Position numbers and translations under genes: made by a program
Assembly: GCF_900114035.1 (NCBI RefSeq)
Contig: NZ_FORP01000007.1
Location: 124,001-188,000 of the forward strand
Length of the DNA stretch: 64,000 nt
Direction of reading: 5' to 3'
DNA from: Amycolatopsis sacchari
GTDB taxonomy: Bacteria; Actinomycetota; Actinomycetes; Mycobacteriales; Pseudonocardiaceae
Notes under the pieces: generated by a model
Database searches by the model: none
Told to the model about the DNA's origin: nothing
What the model saw: only the letters and a program-made list of their open reading frames with translations
Shown: positions 28,402 to 37,969 of the stretch, one piece after another
Layout of the letters: each line of letters opens with the position of its first letter
Numbering within the stretch: the first letter of the stretch is position 1

Positions 28402-30656
28402 GCCCGCACCGGCGGCACCTCACCGCGGAACGCCACGACCTCGACCCGCGTGAGCTGGCCGGTGCACCCCTGCGCGAGCCGTGAAGAGCCAACGTCGCGG
28501 GTCAGCGCGTTCGGGTTGCCGTGCACGCACGTGGCCACTTCCGGCGCGGTGGGGTCGAACCACGCACCGGTGGACAGCTGGACGACACCCGGCCGCACCG
28601 CGTCGGACACCACGAGCCCGGCCAGCGCGCTGCCCCGCGGGCTCCTGACCAGCACCACGTCTCCCGTGGACAGCCCGCGAGCGGCCGCGTCGCCGGGGTG
28701 CATCCGCACAGGTTCGCGGCCCGCGACCTTGGCTCCCGCGCTTTCGGCACCGTGGTCGAGCTGGCTGTGCAACCGCGTCGCGGGGTTGTTGGCGACCAGC
28801 GTCAACGGGAAACCCGGCTCCTCCTCCGGTTCGAACCACGTGGGGTGGCCGGGGCAGTCGTCGTAGCCGAAGGACGCGATCCGCCGCGAGAACAGCTCGA
28901 TCCGCCCGCTCGGCGTCGGCAGCCGGTGCCGGTGCGGATCGGCGCGGAAGTCCGCGTACAGCACGTGTTCCGGCCTCGCCTCACGCAGTTCGATGCGGCC
29001 CTTCCGCCAGAACTCCGCGAAGTCGAGCCCGGGATCGGCCTCCGGCGGCAACTTCGCGCGCCAGCTCTCGTACAGCCACTCCAGCCACTGCCGCTCGTCG
29101 CGTCCCTCGGTGAACTCGTGCTCGACGCCGAGCCGCTTCGCGAGCCCGCTCAGGATCTCGAAATCGGACTTCGCCTCGCCGAGCGGCGGGCTCACCCGTG
29201 CCATCGCCACCAGTGCGGCGTCCTGCCGCGCGGCGCCGAGGTCCTCACGTTCCAGCGTGGTCGTCACGGGGAGCACGAGATCGGCGTGCCGGGCCGTCGC
29301 CGTCCAGAACTGCTCGTGCACGAGCACGGTGTCCGGGCGCGTGAACGCCCTGCCGAGGCGGGCGAGGTCCTGGTGGTGGTGAAAGGGGTTTCCGCCGGCC
29401 CAGTGCACGAGCCGGATGTCCGGGTACCGCAGCCGCTGCCCGTTGTAGTCGTACTCCTCGCCGGGGTGCAGCAGCATGTCCGCGACGCGCGCGACCGGGA
29501 TGAACTCGCGCACCGGGTTCAGGCCCCGCCTCAGCGTCGGCAGCGGGAACGGCAGCGAGCCCGCGCCGATCCCGGCCATCGACGCGTAACCGTGCCCGAA
29601 ACCGCCGCCCGGCAAGCCGATCTGCCCCAGCACGCAGGCCAGCGCGACCCCGGCCCACAGCGGCTGCTCGCCGTGCCGTGACCGCTGGAGCGACCAGCTC
29701 ACCGTGATCATCGTGCGGTGCGCGGCCATCGACTCCGCGAGTTCGACGATCTTCCCCGCCGGGATCCCGCAGCGCGCCTCTGCCCATTGTGGACTCTTCG
29801 GCACGCCGTCCACGCTGCCCGACAGGTAGCGCCACAGCTCCGGGAAACCCTCGCAGTGCGTGTGCAGGAACTCCTCGTCGTGCAGGCCGCGCTCGACGAG
29901 GGTGAAGCACAACGCGAGCATCAGCGCGGTGTCGGTGCCCGGGGCGAGCGGGAGCCAGTCGGCGCCCAGGTCGTCGGCGAGGTCGTCGCGCAGCGGGCTG
30001 ACGAGCGTGAACCGGGCACCCCGCCGCTTCGCCCGGCGCAGCTCTTCCGCCATCCCGTGCCGGGTCACGCCCCCGGCGTTGACCTGCGCGTTCTTGTCCG
30101 GCAGGCCACCGAAGCACACGAAGTGCCCGGTGTGCTCGGCCAGCACCGCCCACGTGGTCGGGCGCTCGATGGGCGCGTGGTCGCCGACCACGTGCGGCAG
30201 CAGCACCTCCGCGGCGCCCGAGCTGTAGGTGTTGACCGACCGGACGTAGCCGCCGGCCACGGCGAGGAACCGGTGGAGCTGGCTCTGCGCGTGGTGGAAC
30301 CGGCCCGCGCTGCCCCACCCGTACGAGCCGCCGAAGATCGCGGTGTTGCCGTACCGGGTGCGGACGCGGTCCAGCTCGGCGGCGGCGCGGTCGAGCGCTT
30401 CGGCCCAGCTGATCCGCACGTACTCGTCCCGCCCGCGGGCGGGATCCGGACCGGGACCGCGCTCCAGCCAGCCCCGGCGGGCGTACGGCGCGAGCACGCG
30501 CAGCCGTTCGTCCAGCGCCGCGGGCACGTTGCGCAGCAACGCGGCGGGCGCCGGGTCACCGGCGTCCGGACGGACGGCGAGCCCGGCGGGGGTGAGCGCG
30601 GCGTCGAAGGCGCCCCAGTGGGAGCTGTGCGAACGGAAGGCGGCCGGCTCGGGCAT
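28377..30656 (-). CDS. Molybdopterin-dependent oxidoreductase (biotin sulfoxide reductase/DMSO reductase type)
   Basis: A 759-residue enzyme of the bis-MGD DMSO-reductase family. It lacks the N-terminal Cys cluster for [4Fe-4S] and begins with HSSHWGAF, as in the BisC/TorA/DorA group; [17 protein letters not shown] contains the serine expected to ligand molybdenum. [38 protein letters not shown], and the C-terminal cap [12 protein letters not shown] and [30 protein letters not shown] fit the family. There is no Tat signal, so it is probably cytosolic like BisC, reducing S- or N-oxides such as methionine or biotin sulfoxide (inference). A TTGACA-N18-CAGTTT promoter precedes the ATG. Confidence 0.92.
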   Translation of the reverse strand: MPEPAAFRSHSSHWGAFDAALTPAGLAVRPDAGDPAPAALLRNVPAALDERLRVLAPYARRGWLERGPGPDPARGRDEYVRISWAEALDRAAAELDRVRTRYGNTAIFGGSYGWGSAGRFHHAQSQLHRFLAVAGGYVRSVNTYSSGAAEVLLPHVVGDHAPIERPTTWAVLAEHTGHFVCFGGLPDKNAQVNAGGVTRHGMAEELRRAKRRGARFTLVSPLRDDLADDLGADWLPLAPGTDTALMLALCFTLVERGLHDEEFLHTHCEGFPELWRYLSGSVDGVPKSPQWAEARCGIPAGKIVELAESMAAHRTMITVSWSLQRSRHGEQPLWAGVALACVLGQIGLPGGGFGHGYASMAGIGAGSLPFPLPTLRRGLNPVREFIPVARVADMLLHPGEEYDYNGQRLRYPDIRLVHWAGGNPFHHHQDLARLGRAFTRPDTVLVHEQFWTATARHADLVLPVTTTLEREDLGAARQDAALVAMARVSPPLGEAKSDFEILSGLAKRLGVEHEFTEGRDERQWLEWLYESWRAKLPPEADPGLDFAEFWRKGRIELREARPEHVLYADFRADPHRHRLPTPSGRIELFSRRIASFGYDDCPGHPTWFEPEEEPGFPLTLVANNPATRLHSQLDHGAESAGAKVAGREPVRMHPGDAAARGLSTGDVVLVRSPRGSALAGLVVSDAVRPGVVQLSTGAWFDPTAPEVATCVHGNPNALTRDVGSSRLAQGCTGQLTRVEVVAFRGEVPPVRAHEPPVPG

Positions 30657-30776
30657 GTCCCCGAAACTGCCTGCGGCAACGGGAAGGTGTCAAGCCGGTT
30701 TCGGCACCATGGCACGGGAACCGGCTGGCTACGATCATCGTCGATCCCGCGTCAGCGTCCCCGCCCCAGGAGAACC

Positions 30777-32318
30777 ATGCCAGCCGAGACCTTCGGTCCC
30801 TACCGCATCGGAGCGCTGCTCGGCCGGGGCGGGATGGGTGAGGTGCACCGGGCCTTCGACACGGCGCACGACCGCGTGGTGGCGCTGAAACGGCTCACCG
30901 AGCCGTACGTGACCGATGCCGCGTTCCGGGCGCGTTTCCGCCGGGAATGCCAGATCGCGGCGCGGCTGCGCGAACCGCACGTCATCCCCATCCACGCGTT
31001 CGGCGAGATCGACGGCCGCCTCTACCTCGACATGCGCCTGGTGGAGGGCACGGACCTCAAGGAGCTGATGGCCGCGGGCCCGCTGCCGCCGCGCCGCGCG
31101 GTCGCGCTGCTGGCGCAGGTCGCGAGCGCGCTCGACGCCGCGCACGCCGAACAGCTCGTGCACCGGGACGTCAAGCCGTCGAACATCCTCGTCACCCCGG
31201 GCGACTTCGTGTACCTCGTGGACTTCGGGATCGCGCGGGCGACCGGCGCGGAAGCCACGTCGCTCACGCTGTCCGGCGACGTGATCGGCACCCTCGACTA
31301 CATGGCGCCCGAGCGCTTCGGCGAGGGCCCGGTGGACGGGCGCGTCGACGTCTACGCGCTGGCCTGCGTGCTGTTCGCGTGCCTCACCGGCCGCCGCCCG
31401 TTCGCGCAGACCGAGCCCGCCGCGCAGGTCCTCGCGCACCTGCGGGACCAGCCGCCCGCCGTGTCCGCGCTGAACAGGGCGCTCCCCCGCGCGCTGGACG
31501 ACGTCGTGTGGCGTGGCATGGCGAAGGACCCCGGACAGCGCTTCCCCACCGCCGGTGCGCTCGTCGCGGCGGCATCGGCCGCGCTCGACGCGCCACCGCC
31601 GCCCGCCTGGGTGCCGCCACCGCCGCCGCCTCGTCCCAGCAAGGCGCCGTGGCTCGTCGCGCTCGCGGCCGTGCTGGTGATCGCCGCCGCGGTGGTCACG
31701 ACGGTGCTGGTGTCCCGCTCCACCGGGGCGAGCGGCACCACCCCGACCCCCACCCCGCCACCGAGCACCAGCGCGACCACGACCACCACCACCACCAGCA
31801 GCAGCACGCCGACGCCCGTACCGGACACCGGCGCCGGGGACCGCCTGCTCGCCGCGCTGCCGCCGGTCTACCACGGGAACGCGAGCTGCCGCGCCGACGA
31901 CGGTTACCGCCAGCCGGGAAGCCAGGCGGCGGTGCTGTGCACCGCGCCCAACCACCAGAACCCGGACTTCGCCGCCCCCACGGAGGCGTACTTCTACTCC
32001 TTCGCCGACCGCGCCGCGCAGGACGCGTTCTTCCAGCAGCTCGTCACCGCCCGTGGCCTCAAGCGCGACGACACCTACGGCGGCTGCAGCCCGCTCAAGC
32101 GCACCGGCGTGTACGGGCTGTACTACCGCGGCACGTCCGGCCCGCTCCCCGGCGACTACCTCACGTGCTTCGTGCTCGCGGGGGCCGGGCAGCTGTGGTG
32201 GGTGGACACGCGCGGGCTCACCGTCGGTGAGCTGTCCTCGCCCGAGGCGGACACCAACGACGGGCTCGACCGGCTCTACTACTGGTGGAACGAGGAGATC
32301 GTGCAAACCCTCGGCTGA
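30777..32318 (+). CDS. Membrane Ser/Thr protein kinase with extracellular sensor domain
   Basis: A 513-residue PknB-type receptor kinase. The catalytic domain spans residues 8-270: glycine loop [16 protein letters not shown], catalytic loop HRDVKPSN (about 129), DFGIA, and [11 protein letters not shown] Pro-rich linker leads to one TM helix at about 290-313, then a Thr/Pro-rich stalk (about 320-350). The roughly 160-residue external domain has four cysteines (SCRADD, LCTAPN, GGCSPL, TCFVL), likely two disulfides, and no PASTA repeats. ATG 30777 has the SD AGGAGA. It probably senses an envelope signal; the ligand and targets are unknown. Divergent from the Mo-oxidoreductase. Confidence 0.93.
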   Translation: MPAETFGPYRIGALLGRGGMGEVHRAFDTAHDRVVALKRLTEPYVTDAAFRARFRRECQIAARLREPHVIPIHAFGEIDGRLYLDMRLVEGTDLKELMAAGPLPPRRAVALLAQVASALDAAHAEQLVHRDVKPSNILVTPGDFVYLVDFGIARATGAEATSLTLSGDVIGTLDYMAPERFGEGPVDGRVDVYALACVLFACLTGRRPFAQTEPAAQVLAHLRDQPPAVSALNRALPRALDDVVWRGMAKDPGQRFPTAGALVAAASAALDAPPPPAWVPPPPPPRPSKAPWLVALAAVLVIAAAVVTTVLVSRSTGASGTTPTPTPPPSTSATTTTTTTSSSTPTPVPDTGAGDRLLAALPPVYHGNASCRADDGYRQPGSQAAVLCTAPNHQNPDFAAPTEAYFYSFADRAAQDAFFQQLVTARGLKRDDTYGGCSPLKRTGVYGLYYRGTSGPLPGDYLTCFVLAGAGQLWWVDTRGLTVGELSSPEADTNDGLDRLYYWWNEEIVQTLG

Positions 32319-32335
32319 GGTCGCGCACCGGGGCG

Positions 32336-32376
32336 GATCATCACTTCCCGTGACGGTCACTACACTGATCATCACT
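32336..32376. promoter_or_regulatory. Direct repeats and small dyad in the kinase-GGDEF gap
   Basis: The 192-bp gap between the kinase and the GGDEF-EAL gene contains GATCATCACT twice (32336-32345 and 32367-32376, 31 bp apart). The perfect dyad GTGAC-G-GTCAC (32350-32360) lies between them. A phased pair in an intergenic region upstream of the GGDEF gene may be a regulator site; I cannot name the protein. Confidence 0.4.
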
Positions 32377-32510
32377 CGTTCAGCCGGTAGACAGTGCCGG
32401 GCCGAAATGATGGCGTGACATCACTCGGGGCCGGTACCGGTCCAGCGCGGGCGTCACGGCGTCCGAACTGCGGCTGGCCTGGCCTTTGTCCGTTCAACAA
32501 GAGGTGAAGC

Positions 32511-34358
32511 GTGCCGGAACCTGGTGGGGCGCCAGGCTTGGTCGACGTCGTCCGCCGCTGGACGGCCCAACTCGCTGACACGGATGGGGTAGGTCTTTCC
32601 GCCGACAGGCTGGAGGAGCTGCTGCACCAGGTGGTCCGCGACGCGGTGGCGACCGCGGAGTCCGCCAGGGAGGCGGCCATCCGCCGCTTCAGCGCGCTCT
32701 TTTCGACCTCGCCGATGGGCATCGCGCTCGCCGGTCCCGACGGCGCGATCGTCGAGGCGAACGCGGCGCTCGCCATGTTCCTCGGCGGCAAACCGGAGGA
32801 GCTGCGCGGCCGGCACGTCGCCGACCTCGGCTTCACCCGCCGCGACGCCGAACGGCTGCGCACCGGTCTCGAAGAGATCGCCGTGACCGACGTCGAGCAG
32901 TACAGCGAACGCCTGCAGCTCACCCACGCCGACGACGCGGGGGTCTGGGCCGAGGTCACGCTGACGACGCTGCCCGCCGACCGGCCCGGCGTCAGCTACC
33001 CGGTGCTGATGGTGCAGGACGCCAACGAGGTGCACTCCCTGCAGGAGACGCTGCGCCACCAGAGCGTGCACGACGCGCTGACCGGCCTGTCCAACGGCTC
33101 CCGCTTCAACACGCTGCTCGAAACGGCGCTGAGCCCGGCCGCCCGCGACCAGATCGCGCTGGTCTACCTCGACATCGACGGGTTCAAGGTCATCAACGAC
33201 GGCCTCGGCGCCGGGGTCGGCGACCAGGTGCTGCGCGGCATCGCCCGCAAGCTCAAGGACGTGTTCGCCGCGCCGGACACCGTCGTCGCGCGGCTCTCCG
33301 GCGACGGGTTCGGCATCCTGCTGCGCGGCAAGCTCCAGGCCAGCGAGGTCATCGGGCTGGTCGAGCGGGCGCTGGAGGAGCTGGGCGAGCCGATCTACCT
33401 CGGCGACCACGGCATCGGCGTGAGCGCGAGCGCGGGCATCGTCGTGCGGGACGTCGCCGAAGGCGGGCCCGAGGACCTGCAGCGGGCCGCCGAGATCGCC
33501 CTGCACCGCGCCAAGGAGGCCGGCAAGGCGCAGTGGATGTTGTTCGACCCGGAGCTGGACGCGCGCGACCGCGCCCGCTACCGGCTCGGCGCCGAGATCG
33601 CCGGTGCCCTGGAGAACGGCGAGTTCACGCTGATCTACCAGCCGACGGTGAAGCTGGACAACCACGAGGAGCTGGCCGCCGTCAACGCGGGGCTGCGCTG
33701 GCACCACCGCGAGCTCGGGCAGCTGGACTCGGCCGAGTTCTACCCGCTCGCCGACACCACGGGCATGACCATCCCGCTCGGCAAGTGGCTGCTCACCCGG
33801 TCGCTGGCGGCCGCGGCGCGCTGGCGGGACCGCTACGGCGACGCGGCTCCTGACGTGTGTATCCGACTACCGCGGCGGCTCGCGATCGACCCCGACCTGG
33901 TGCGGCTGGTGAAGGACCAGCTCGACGAGCACCACCTGCCCGCGAGGACCTTGCGGCTGTGCACGGACAGCGCGTCGCTGCTCGACCCGCGCGGCGAGGT
34001 GCTGGAGTCGCTGTCCGTGCTGTCCGACCTCGGCGCGAAACTGGTGCTGACGGTCAGCGGTACGGCGGATCTGGAGCTGATCCCGCGGCACGAGCTGAAG
34101 GTGCAGCACGCCGTGCTCAGCGGCGGGGTGGTGGAGGCGCTCGCCGACAGCCCGGACGAAGCCGCGCTGCGCCACCTCGACCAGCTGATCACCCGGGCCC
34201 GCGAGCTGAAGCTCCGCATCGGCGCCGAGGGGGTCGTGACTGCCGAGCAGGCCGGGCTCCTGCGGGCACACGGCGTCCTCGCCGCCCGCGGCCCCTTCGT
34301 GGCGACCTCCGCGACCGACGACGAGGTCGACGACATGATCGAGAGGCACTCCGGCTGA
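32511..34358 (+). CDS. PAS-GGDEF-EAL protein with degenerate active sites
   Basis: A 615-residue cytosolic protein. Residues about 55-165 form a PAS domain (LFSTSPMGIALAGPDGAIVEANAALAMFLG), about 170-340 a GGDEF domain (DALTGLSNGSRFN, VYLDIDGFKVINDGLG) and about 350-605 an EAL-like domain (TLIYQPTVKLDNHEE). The GGDEF signature is SGDGF near residue 264, lacking the key acidic residue. The EAL triplet is replaced (AAVNAGLRWHH), and the metal-binding DDFG segment has become VSGTADLEL. Catalysis by either domain is therefore unlikely; a c-di-GMP or nucleotide-binding sensor is more plausible (inference). GTG 32511 has the SD GAGGTGAAG. Confidence 0.9.
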   Translation: MPEPGGAPGLVDVVRRWTAQLADTDGVGLSADRLEELLHQVVRDAVATAESAREAAIRRFSALFSTSPMGIALAGPDGAIVEANAALAMFLGGKPEELRGRHVADLGFTRRDAERLRTGLEEIAVTDVEQYSERLQLTHADDAGVWAEVTLTTLPADRPGVSYPVLMVQDANEVHSLQETLRHQSVHDALTGLSNGSRFNTLLETALSPAARDQIALVYLDIDGFKVINDGLGAGVGDQVLRGIARKLKDVFAAPDTVVARLSGDGFGILLRGKLQASEVIGLVERALEELGEPIYLGDHGIGVSASAGIVVRDVAEGGPEDLQRAAEIALHRAKEAGKAQWMLFDPELDARDRARYRLGAEIAGALENGEFTLIYQPTVKLDNHEELAAVNAGLRWHHRELGQLDSAEFYPLADTTGMTIPLGKWLLTRSLAAAARWRDRYGDAAPDVCIRLPRRLAIDPDLVRLVKDQLDEHHLPARTLRLCTDSASLLDPRGEVLESLSVLSDLGAKLVLTVSGTADLELIPRHELKVQHAVLSGGVVEALADSPDEAALRHLDQLITRARELKLRIGAEGVVTAEQAGLLRAHGVLAARGPFVATSATDDEVDDMIERHSG

Positions 34359-34377
34359 CCGGGAACCGCACCGGACG

Positions 34378-34821
34378 TCACGACGGGCCGGAAAGGTCCG
34401 CCACCGTCTTCGCGATGCGACGCTGCCGGGTCGGTGCCGTCTTCGCTTCGCCTATCCACAGGACGTAGCGCCGCTGGTGGCTGTAGGACAGCTTGTCGAA
34501 CGCCTGTCGTGAGACGGGCACAGCGTCGAGCGCCCGGGCCAGGTCAGGCGGCAGGTCCACCGTGCGGGGCTCGGTGTCGAGCACGAGCTCGACATCGACC
34601 TCGTCTCCGGCCGCGACGCCTGCCCCCGCCCGGATTTCGGCGCTCACCGGCAGCAGCGACCGGCCGCCCATGCTGCCCACGCTGCTGCGGTACTCGTACC
34701 CGTTGAGCCGCACCCGCACCTTCGGCCGTTTGCCGCCGCCGAGTTCCGCCAGCACGTCCGGCGGCACCTCGATGCCCGTGGCGGATTTCCCGTTCAGCTC
34801 GACCTTCGCCCGGAATCTCAC
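34378..34821 (-). CDS. DUF1905/YdeI-like protein
   Basis: A 147-residue protein. The first half is a DUF1905 beta-barrel (RFRAKVELNGKSATGIEVPPDVLAELG, KVRVRLNGYEYRSSVGSMGGRSLLPVSAEIR). The C-terminus is the YdeI/OmpD-associated helical segment (ALDAVPVSRQAFDKLSYSHQRRYVLWIGEAK, RRIAKTVADL). Members are cytosolic and uncharacterised. The GTG 34821 start overlaps the stop of the upstream DUF998 gene (GTGA) and has the SD GGAGGTGG, so the two are translationally coupled. Probably under the divergent TetR. Confidence 0.87.
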   Translation of the reverse strand: MRFRAKVELNGKSATGIEVPPDVLAELGGGKRPKVRVRLNGYEYRSSVGSMGGRSLLPVSAEIRAGAGVAAGDEVDVELVLDTEPRTVDLPPDLARALDAVPVSRQAFDKLSYSHQRRYVLWIGEAKTAPTRQRRIAKTVADLSGPS

Positions 34822-35480
34822 TGGTCCACCTCCGTTCCGTACAGGTGCGCCGAGACGACCGCGAGCCACGCCCAGCCCACGACCACCGCGACGGTGAACG
34901 CCACCGTCGCCGCTACCTGCCCGGGTCCCGCCGCGATCCCGGCGAACCCGGCCAGGAACACCACGCCGGAGCCTGCGGAATACCACGCCCGCCCCCGCTG
35001 TCCCCGTCTGGCGAACCGTCCCGCGAACACCAGGCACGCCGCGACGAGCGCGAGGAAACCGAGGCCGCCCGCGACGAGGTGGGCCAGCCCGTGCCAGCTG
35101 ACCTCCGCCGGCCCGGCCGGGGTGCCGGGCGGGAAGCCGTACGCCGGATCCGCGGGGAAGACGCCCGCGAGGGCCAGACCCGCGCCGTATCCGCCGACCA
35201 GGACCGGTCCCGTCAGCCCGTGGCGCGTGCGCGCCATGCCCACCGCGGCCGCGATCACCATCAGCCCGGTGACCACGAAGTTGGCGGTCTGGATCCACCC
35301 GGCACCGCCGTTGGCCAGCAGGCTCACATCGTGGCGAAGCGGGTCGTAGCCGGTCTTGACCCCGGCCTGCACGGCCGCGGTCACGACGTAGAGCGGTCCG
35401 GCGAGGACTCCGTAACCGAGCAGGCTCCGGGTCACGCGGACCCGGAGCGGTGGACAGACCGCCGCGGTACTGGAATGCAT
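34818..35480 (-). CDS. DUF998 family membrane protein
   Basis: A 220-residue polytopic protein with about six TM helices. LLGYGVLAGPLYVVTAAVQAG and the conserved loop YDPLRHDVSLLANGGAGWIQTANFVVTGLMV identify DUF998. FPADPAYGFPPGTPAGPAEVSWHGLAHLVAGG contains the family's second conserved histidine loop. The function is unknown. It is the first gene of a two-gene unit with the DUF1905/YdeI protein, divergent from TetR 35556 across a long inverted operator. Confidence 0.88.
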   Translation of the reverse strand: MHSSTAAVCPPLRVRVTRSLLGYGVLAGPLYVVTAAVQAGVKTGYDPLRHDVSLLANGGAGWIQTANFVVTGLMVIAAAVGMARTRHGLTGPVLVGGYGAGLALAGVFPADPAYGFPPGTPAGPAEVSWHGLAHLVAGGLGFLALVAACLVFAGRFARRGQRGRAWYSAGSGVVFLAGFAGIAAGPGQVAATVAFTVAVVVGWAWLAVVSAHLYGTEVDQ

Positions 35481-35500
35481 CAGAACCTCCTCGACCGAGA

Positions 35501-35547
35501 ACTAGACGGTACAGTACTCGGCTCAGTACTGAGCCGTCTAGTACCAT
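35501..35547. promoter_or_regulatory. Inverted 18-bp operator pair of the divergent TetR
   Basis: The 18-mer pattern ACTAGACGGNNCAGTACT occurs at 35501-35518 on the plus strand and at 35525-35542 on the minus strand, so the whole 42-bp block is one large inverted repeat. Inside it CTCAGTACTGAG (35522-35533) is a perfect palindrome. TACCAT (35542-35547) follows and lies 8 nt before the TetR GTG. The block lies between TetR and the DUF998 unit and can control both. Confidence 0.78.
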
Positions 35548-35555
35548 GACTACCC

Positions 35556-36185
35556 GTGGACGAGACCGAGGGCCGCAGCGCCCGCAAGCGCAACGCGATC
35601 ATGGCCGCGGCGACGGAGCTGTTCCTGCAGAACGGCTACCAGGGCACGAGCATGGACCAGGTCGCCGCACGCGCCGCCGTTTCCAAGCAGACGGTGTACA
35701 AGAACTTCGCCGACAAGGAGCGCTTGTTCAGCGAGATAGTGCGCGGGGTGGCGGACAACTCGGACCGCATCGTCGAGCTGCTGGGCGAACCGCTCCGTGC
35801 CGGCATCACGAGCCGGGCGGACCTGGAGGCCGCGCTCACCGAGGTGGCCCGGCGTTACCTCGACGCGGTACTGCGGCCGAACGTGCTCCAGCTGCGCCGC
35901 CTGGTGATCGCCGAGGCGGACCGCTTCCCCGGCCTCGCCCGCGACTACTACGAACGCGGCCCGGAACGCGGGATCACGGTGCTCGCCTCGGCACTGGAGC
36001 ACTACGCGACCCGCGGCCTGCTCCGCTTCGACGACGCCCGGCTCGCCGCCGCCCATCTCGCGTACCTGGCCCTGGCCATCCCGCAGGACAAAGCCCTGTT
36101 CTGCCCGGGGGAGAACCCCGGCGCGGCGGCCCGCGAGCACATCGCCCGCTCGGCGGTGCGGGTCTTCCTGGCCGCGTACGGCTAG
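35556..36185 (+). CDS. TetR family regulator
   Basis: A 209-residue regulator. The HTH RKRNAIMAAATELFLQNGYQGTSMDQVAARAAVSKQTVYKNFADKERLF is complete, and the C-terminal part (VLRPNVLQLRRLVIAEADRFPGLARDYYERGPERG) resembles the AcrR C-terminal domain of the TetR_C_7 type. GTG 35556 has TACCAT 8 nt upstream (leaderless). It is the probable repressor of the divergent DUF998-DUF1905 unit. It ends in a shared CTAG: its TAG stop overlaps the stop of the convergent HTH gene. Confidence 0.92.
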   Translation: MDETEGRSARKRNAIMAAATELFLQNGYQGTSMDQVAARAAVSKQTVYKNFADKERLFSEIVRGVADNSDRIVELLGEPLRAGITSRADLEAALTEVARRYLDAVLRPNVLQLRRLVIAEADRFPGLARDYYERGPERGITVLASALEHYATRGLLRFDDARLAAAHLAYLALAIPQDKALFCPGENPGAAAREHIARSAVRVFLAAYG

Positions 36186-36886
36186 CCGCGCCGCTCCCCG
36201 GCGGCGGAGCGCAGCTCCACGCAGCACTCGCCGGCGCGGGGGTCCAGGACGGCTTCGACCGTGGTGGCCTGGAGACCGTCGAGCAGCCCGCTGAGGAACG
36301 CCTGGTTGATCCCGCACACGAGCTCGGGCGCCTTGGCGGCCAGCGGGTGGAACGGGCAGTTGCGCAGCCGCAGGCAGGCCGGGGTCTCCCGGTCCGGCTC
36401 GAAGCCGTGGCGCTCGACGACGGCCGACGCGAGCGTCAGCGCCCGTTCCACACCGAGGCGCCCTGGCCGGACCTGGTCGCGTTCCGCCGCGCCCAGCGCC
36501 TCGCCGTGCCGGTGTGCCGTGCGCAACGCGGCGTCCCGCGCGGTCTCCCCGCCACCTTCGTCGAGGACGGCGTCCAGCAGGATCTCAGCCAGGACGTCGT
36601 GCTGGCGCGGCGGGATGCTGACCCGCACCTCCAGGTCGGAGGGCTCGTACACCTTCGGCGCGCGGCCGACCTTGCGGACCCCGCCCGCGAACTCGTAGCG
36701 CGTCCGCAGCAGCCCGGCCGCCACCAGCTTGTCCAGGTGGAACGCCGCCAGCTTGCGGGAGATCCCGACCGCCTCGGCCGCCTCGTCCCGCGTCACCGGG
36801 TGCCGGGCCTGCCGGATGTGGGTGTACATACCGCGCCGCAACGGCTCCTCCAGCGCGGCGAGCGCACTGATCGGCTCCGCCTCCAT
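36182..36886 (-). CDS. COG2345-type winged-helix regulator with cysteine cluster (SufR-like)
   Basis: A 234-residue regulator related in layout to SufR. The N-terminal HTH is LEEPLRRGMYTHIRQARHPVTRDEAAEAVGISRKLAAFHLDKLVAAGLL. The C-terminus carries cysteines in ACLRLRNCPFHPLA, ELVCGINQAF and GECCVEL, a pattern suited to an Fe-S cluster or Zn. ATG 36886 has TAGCCT 6 nt upstream, a leaderless start. It is divergent from a DUF2231-membrane protein-FAD reductase operon and is the likely redox- or metal-responsive regulator of it (inference). It is a paralogue, not the orthologue, of the sufR gene at 62617. Confidence 0.87.
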   Translation of the reverse strand: MEAEPISALAALEEPLRRGMYTHIRQARHPVTRDEAAEAVGISRKLAAFHLDKLVAAGLLRTRYEFAGGVRKVGRAPKVYEPSDLEVRVSIPPRQHDVLAEILLDAVLDEGGGETARDAALRTAHRHGEALGAAERDQVRPGRLGVERALTLASAVVERHGFEPDRETPACLRLRNCPFHPLAAKAPELVCGINQAFLSGLLDGLQATTVEAVLDPRAGECCVELRSAAGERRG

Positions 36887-37001
36887 GCCCGCAGGCTACA
36901 CCGAACTTTCTCGTCGCAGCTCCGATCGGGTGTCGCTCACCAGGTGCACTTGACCGGCACCCGACAATAAGTCCAAACTTCGTTGGCGAAAAGGAGGCGA
37001 C

Positions 37002-37514
37002 GTGGCCCACGACATGGAGCAGGCGAAGCAGCCGGTGAGCGCGACGCTGGCCGGTCCGTACGGGCACCCCCTCCACCCGGCACTGGTGACCGTCCCGATC
37101 GGCGCCTGGGTGTCGAGCCTGGTCTTCGACATCGGTTCGCGGATCGTGGCCGACCCGGGCTTCCTGAACCGGGGATCGCTCTGGCTCATCGCGATCGGGG
37201 TCGTCGGTGCGCTCGCCGCGGCGCTGGTCGGCGCGCTGGACCTGCTGGCGATCCCGGCGGGCACCCCGGCGTTCCGCACCGGGCTGACGCACATGAGCCT
37301 CAACCTCGCGGTCACCGCCGCCTACGTCGGCGGGTTCTTCTGGCGCCGTCCGGCCACCGCGGGCCCGGTCGCGATCGGCCCGCTCGTGCTGTCCGCGGCC
37401 GCCCTGGTCGTGCTCGCCGTCTCCGGCTACCTCGGCGGGAAGCTGGCCTACCGCTACGGCGTCCGCGTGGCCGCCGAGTCCACCCAGGCCGAGGGCTACC
37501 GGTCCGCCCCCTGA
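37002..37514 (+). CDS. DUF2231 family membrane protein
   Basis: A 170-residue protein with four TM helices. GHPLHPALVTVPIGAWVSSLVFDI is the conserved DUF2231 opening with paired histidines next to the first helix, sometimes discussed as heme- or metal-ligand positions in this family. The rest alternates LNLAVTAAYVGGFFWRR and LSAAALVVLAVSGYLGGKLAYRYGV. GTG 37002 has the SD AAGGAGGCGAC. It is the first gene of the operon facing the Cys-rich regulator. The function is unknown; a redox role is plausible from its neighbours. Confidence 0.88.
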   Translation: MAHDMEQAKQPVSATLAGPYGHPLHPALVTVPIGAWVSSLVFDIGSRIVADPGFLNRGSLWLIAIGVVGALAAALVGALDLLAIPAGTPAFRTGLTHMSLNLAVTAAYVGGFFWRRPATAGPVAIGPLVLSAAALVVLAVSGYLGGKLAYRYGVRVAAESTQAEGYRSAP

Positions 37515-37546
37515 CTCGTCCCACCACCACATCGAGGAGAACGACC

Positions 37547-37966
37547 ATGGACATCGCCGCGCTGATCGCCTGGCTGGTCACCGCCGGGGGCGGTTTCGTC
37601 ATGCTGGGCACCTGGATCGCCAAGGGCGGCACCCGCGAACCGGGGAGCAGCCGGTTCTCCCCCGGGCTGGTCTTCGGGCACTTCGCGCTCGCCGCGGTGG
37701 GGCTGGTCCTCTGGATCGTCTACCTGGTGGCGGGCGGCGCGGTGCTGGCGTGGATCGCGTTCGCCCTGCTCGTGCCCGTGGCGTTGCTGGGCTTCACGAT
37801 GCTGGCCCGCTGGATCCCCGGCCGCCGCGCCCGCACGGCGTCCGCGCCGGACGGGAAAACGGCGCCGGAGCAGCACTTCCCGGTCGTGGTGGTCGGCGCG
37901 CACGGGCTGGTCGCCGTCGCGACCGTGGTCCTCGTCCTGCTCGCGGCGCTGGGTCTGGGGAGCTGA
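37547..37966 (+). CDS. Small polytopic membrane protein, function unknown
   Basis: A 139-residue protein with about four TM helices (MDIAALIAWLVTAGGGFVMLGTWIA, FGHFALAAVGLVLWIVYLVAG, AVLAWIAFALLVPVALLGFTML and VVVVGAHGLVAVATVVLVLLAALG), with a charged loop RWIPGRRARTA between helices 3 and 4. I do not recognise a named family. ATG 37547 is preceded by GAGGAGAACG. It lies between DUF2231 and the FAD reductase in one operon, so it may partner one of them in the membrane. Confidence 0.82.
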   Translation: MDIAALIAWLVTAGGGFVMLGTWIAKGGTREPGSSRFSPGLVFGHFALAAVGLVLWIVYLVAGGAVLAWIAFALLVPVALLGFTMLARWIPGRRARTASAPDGKTAPEQHFPVVVVGAHGLVAVATVVLVLLAALGLGS

Positions 37967-37969
37967 TCG

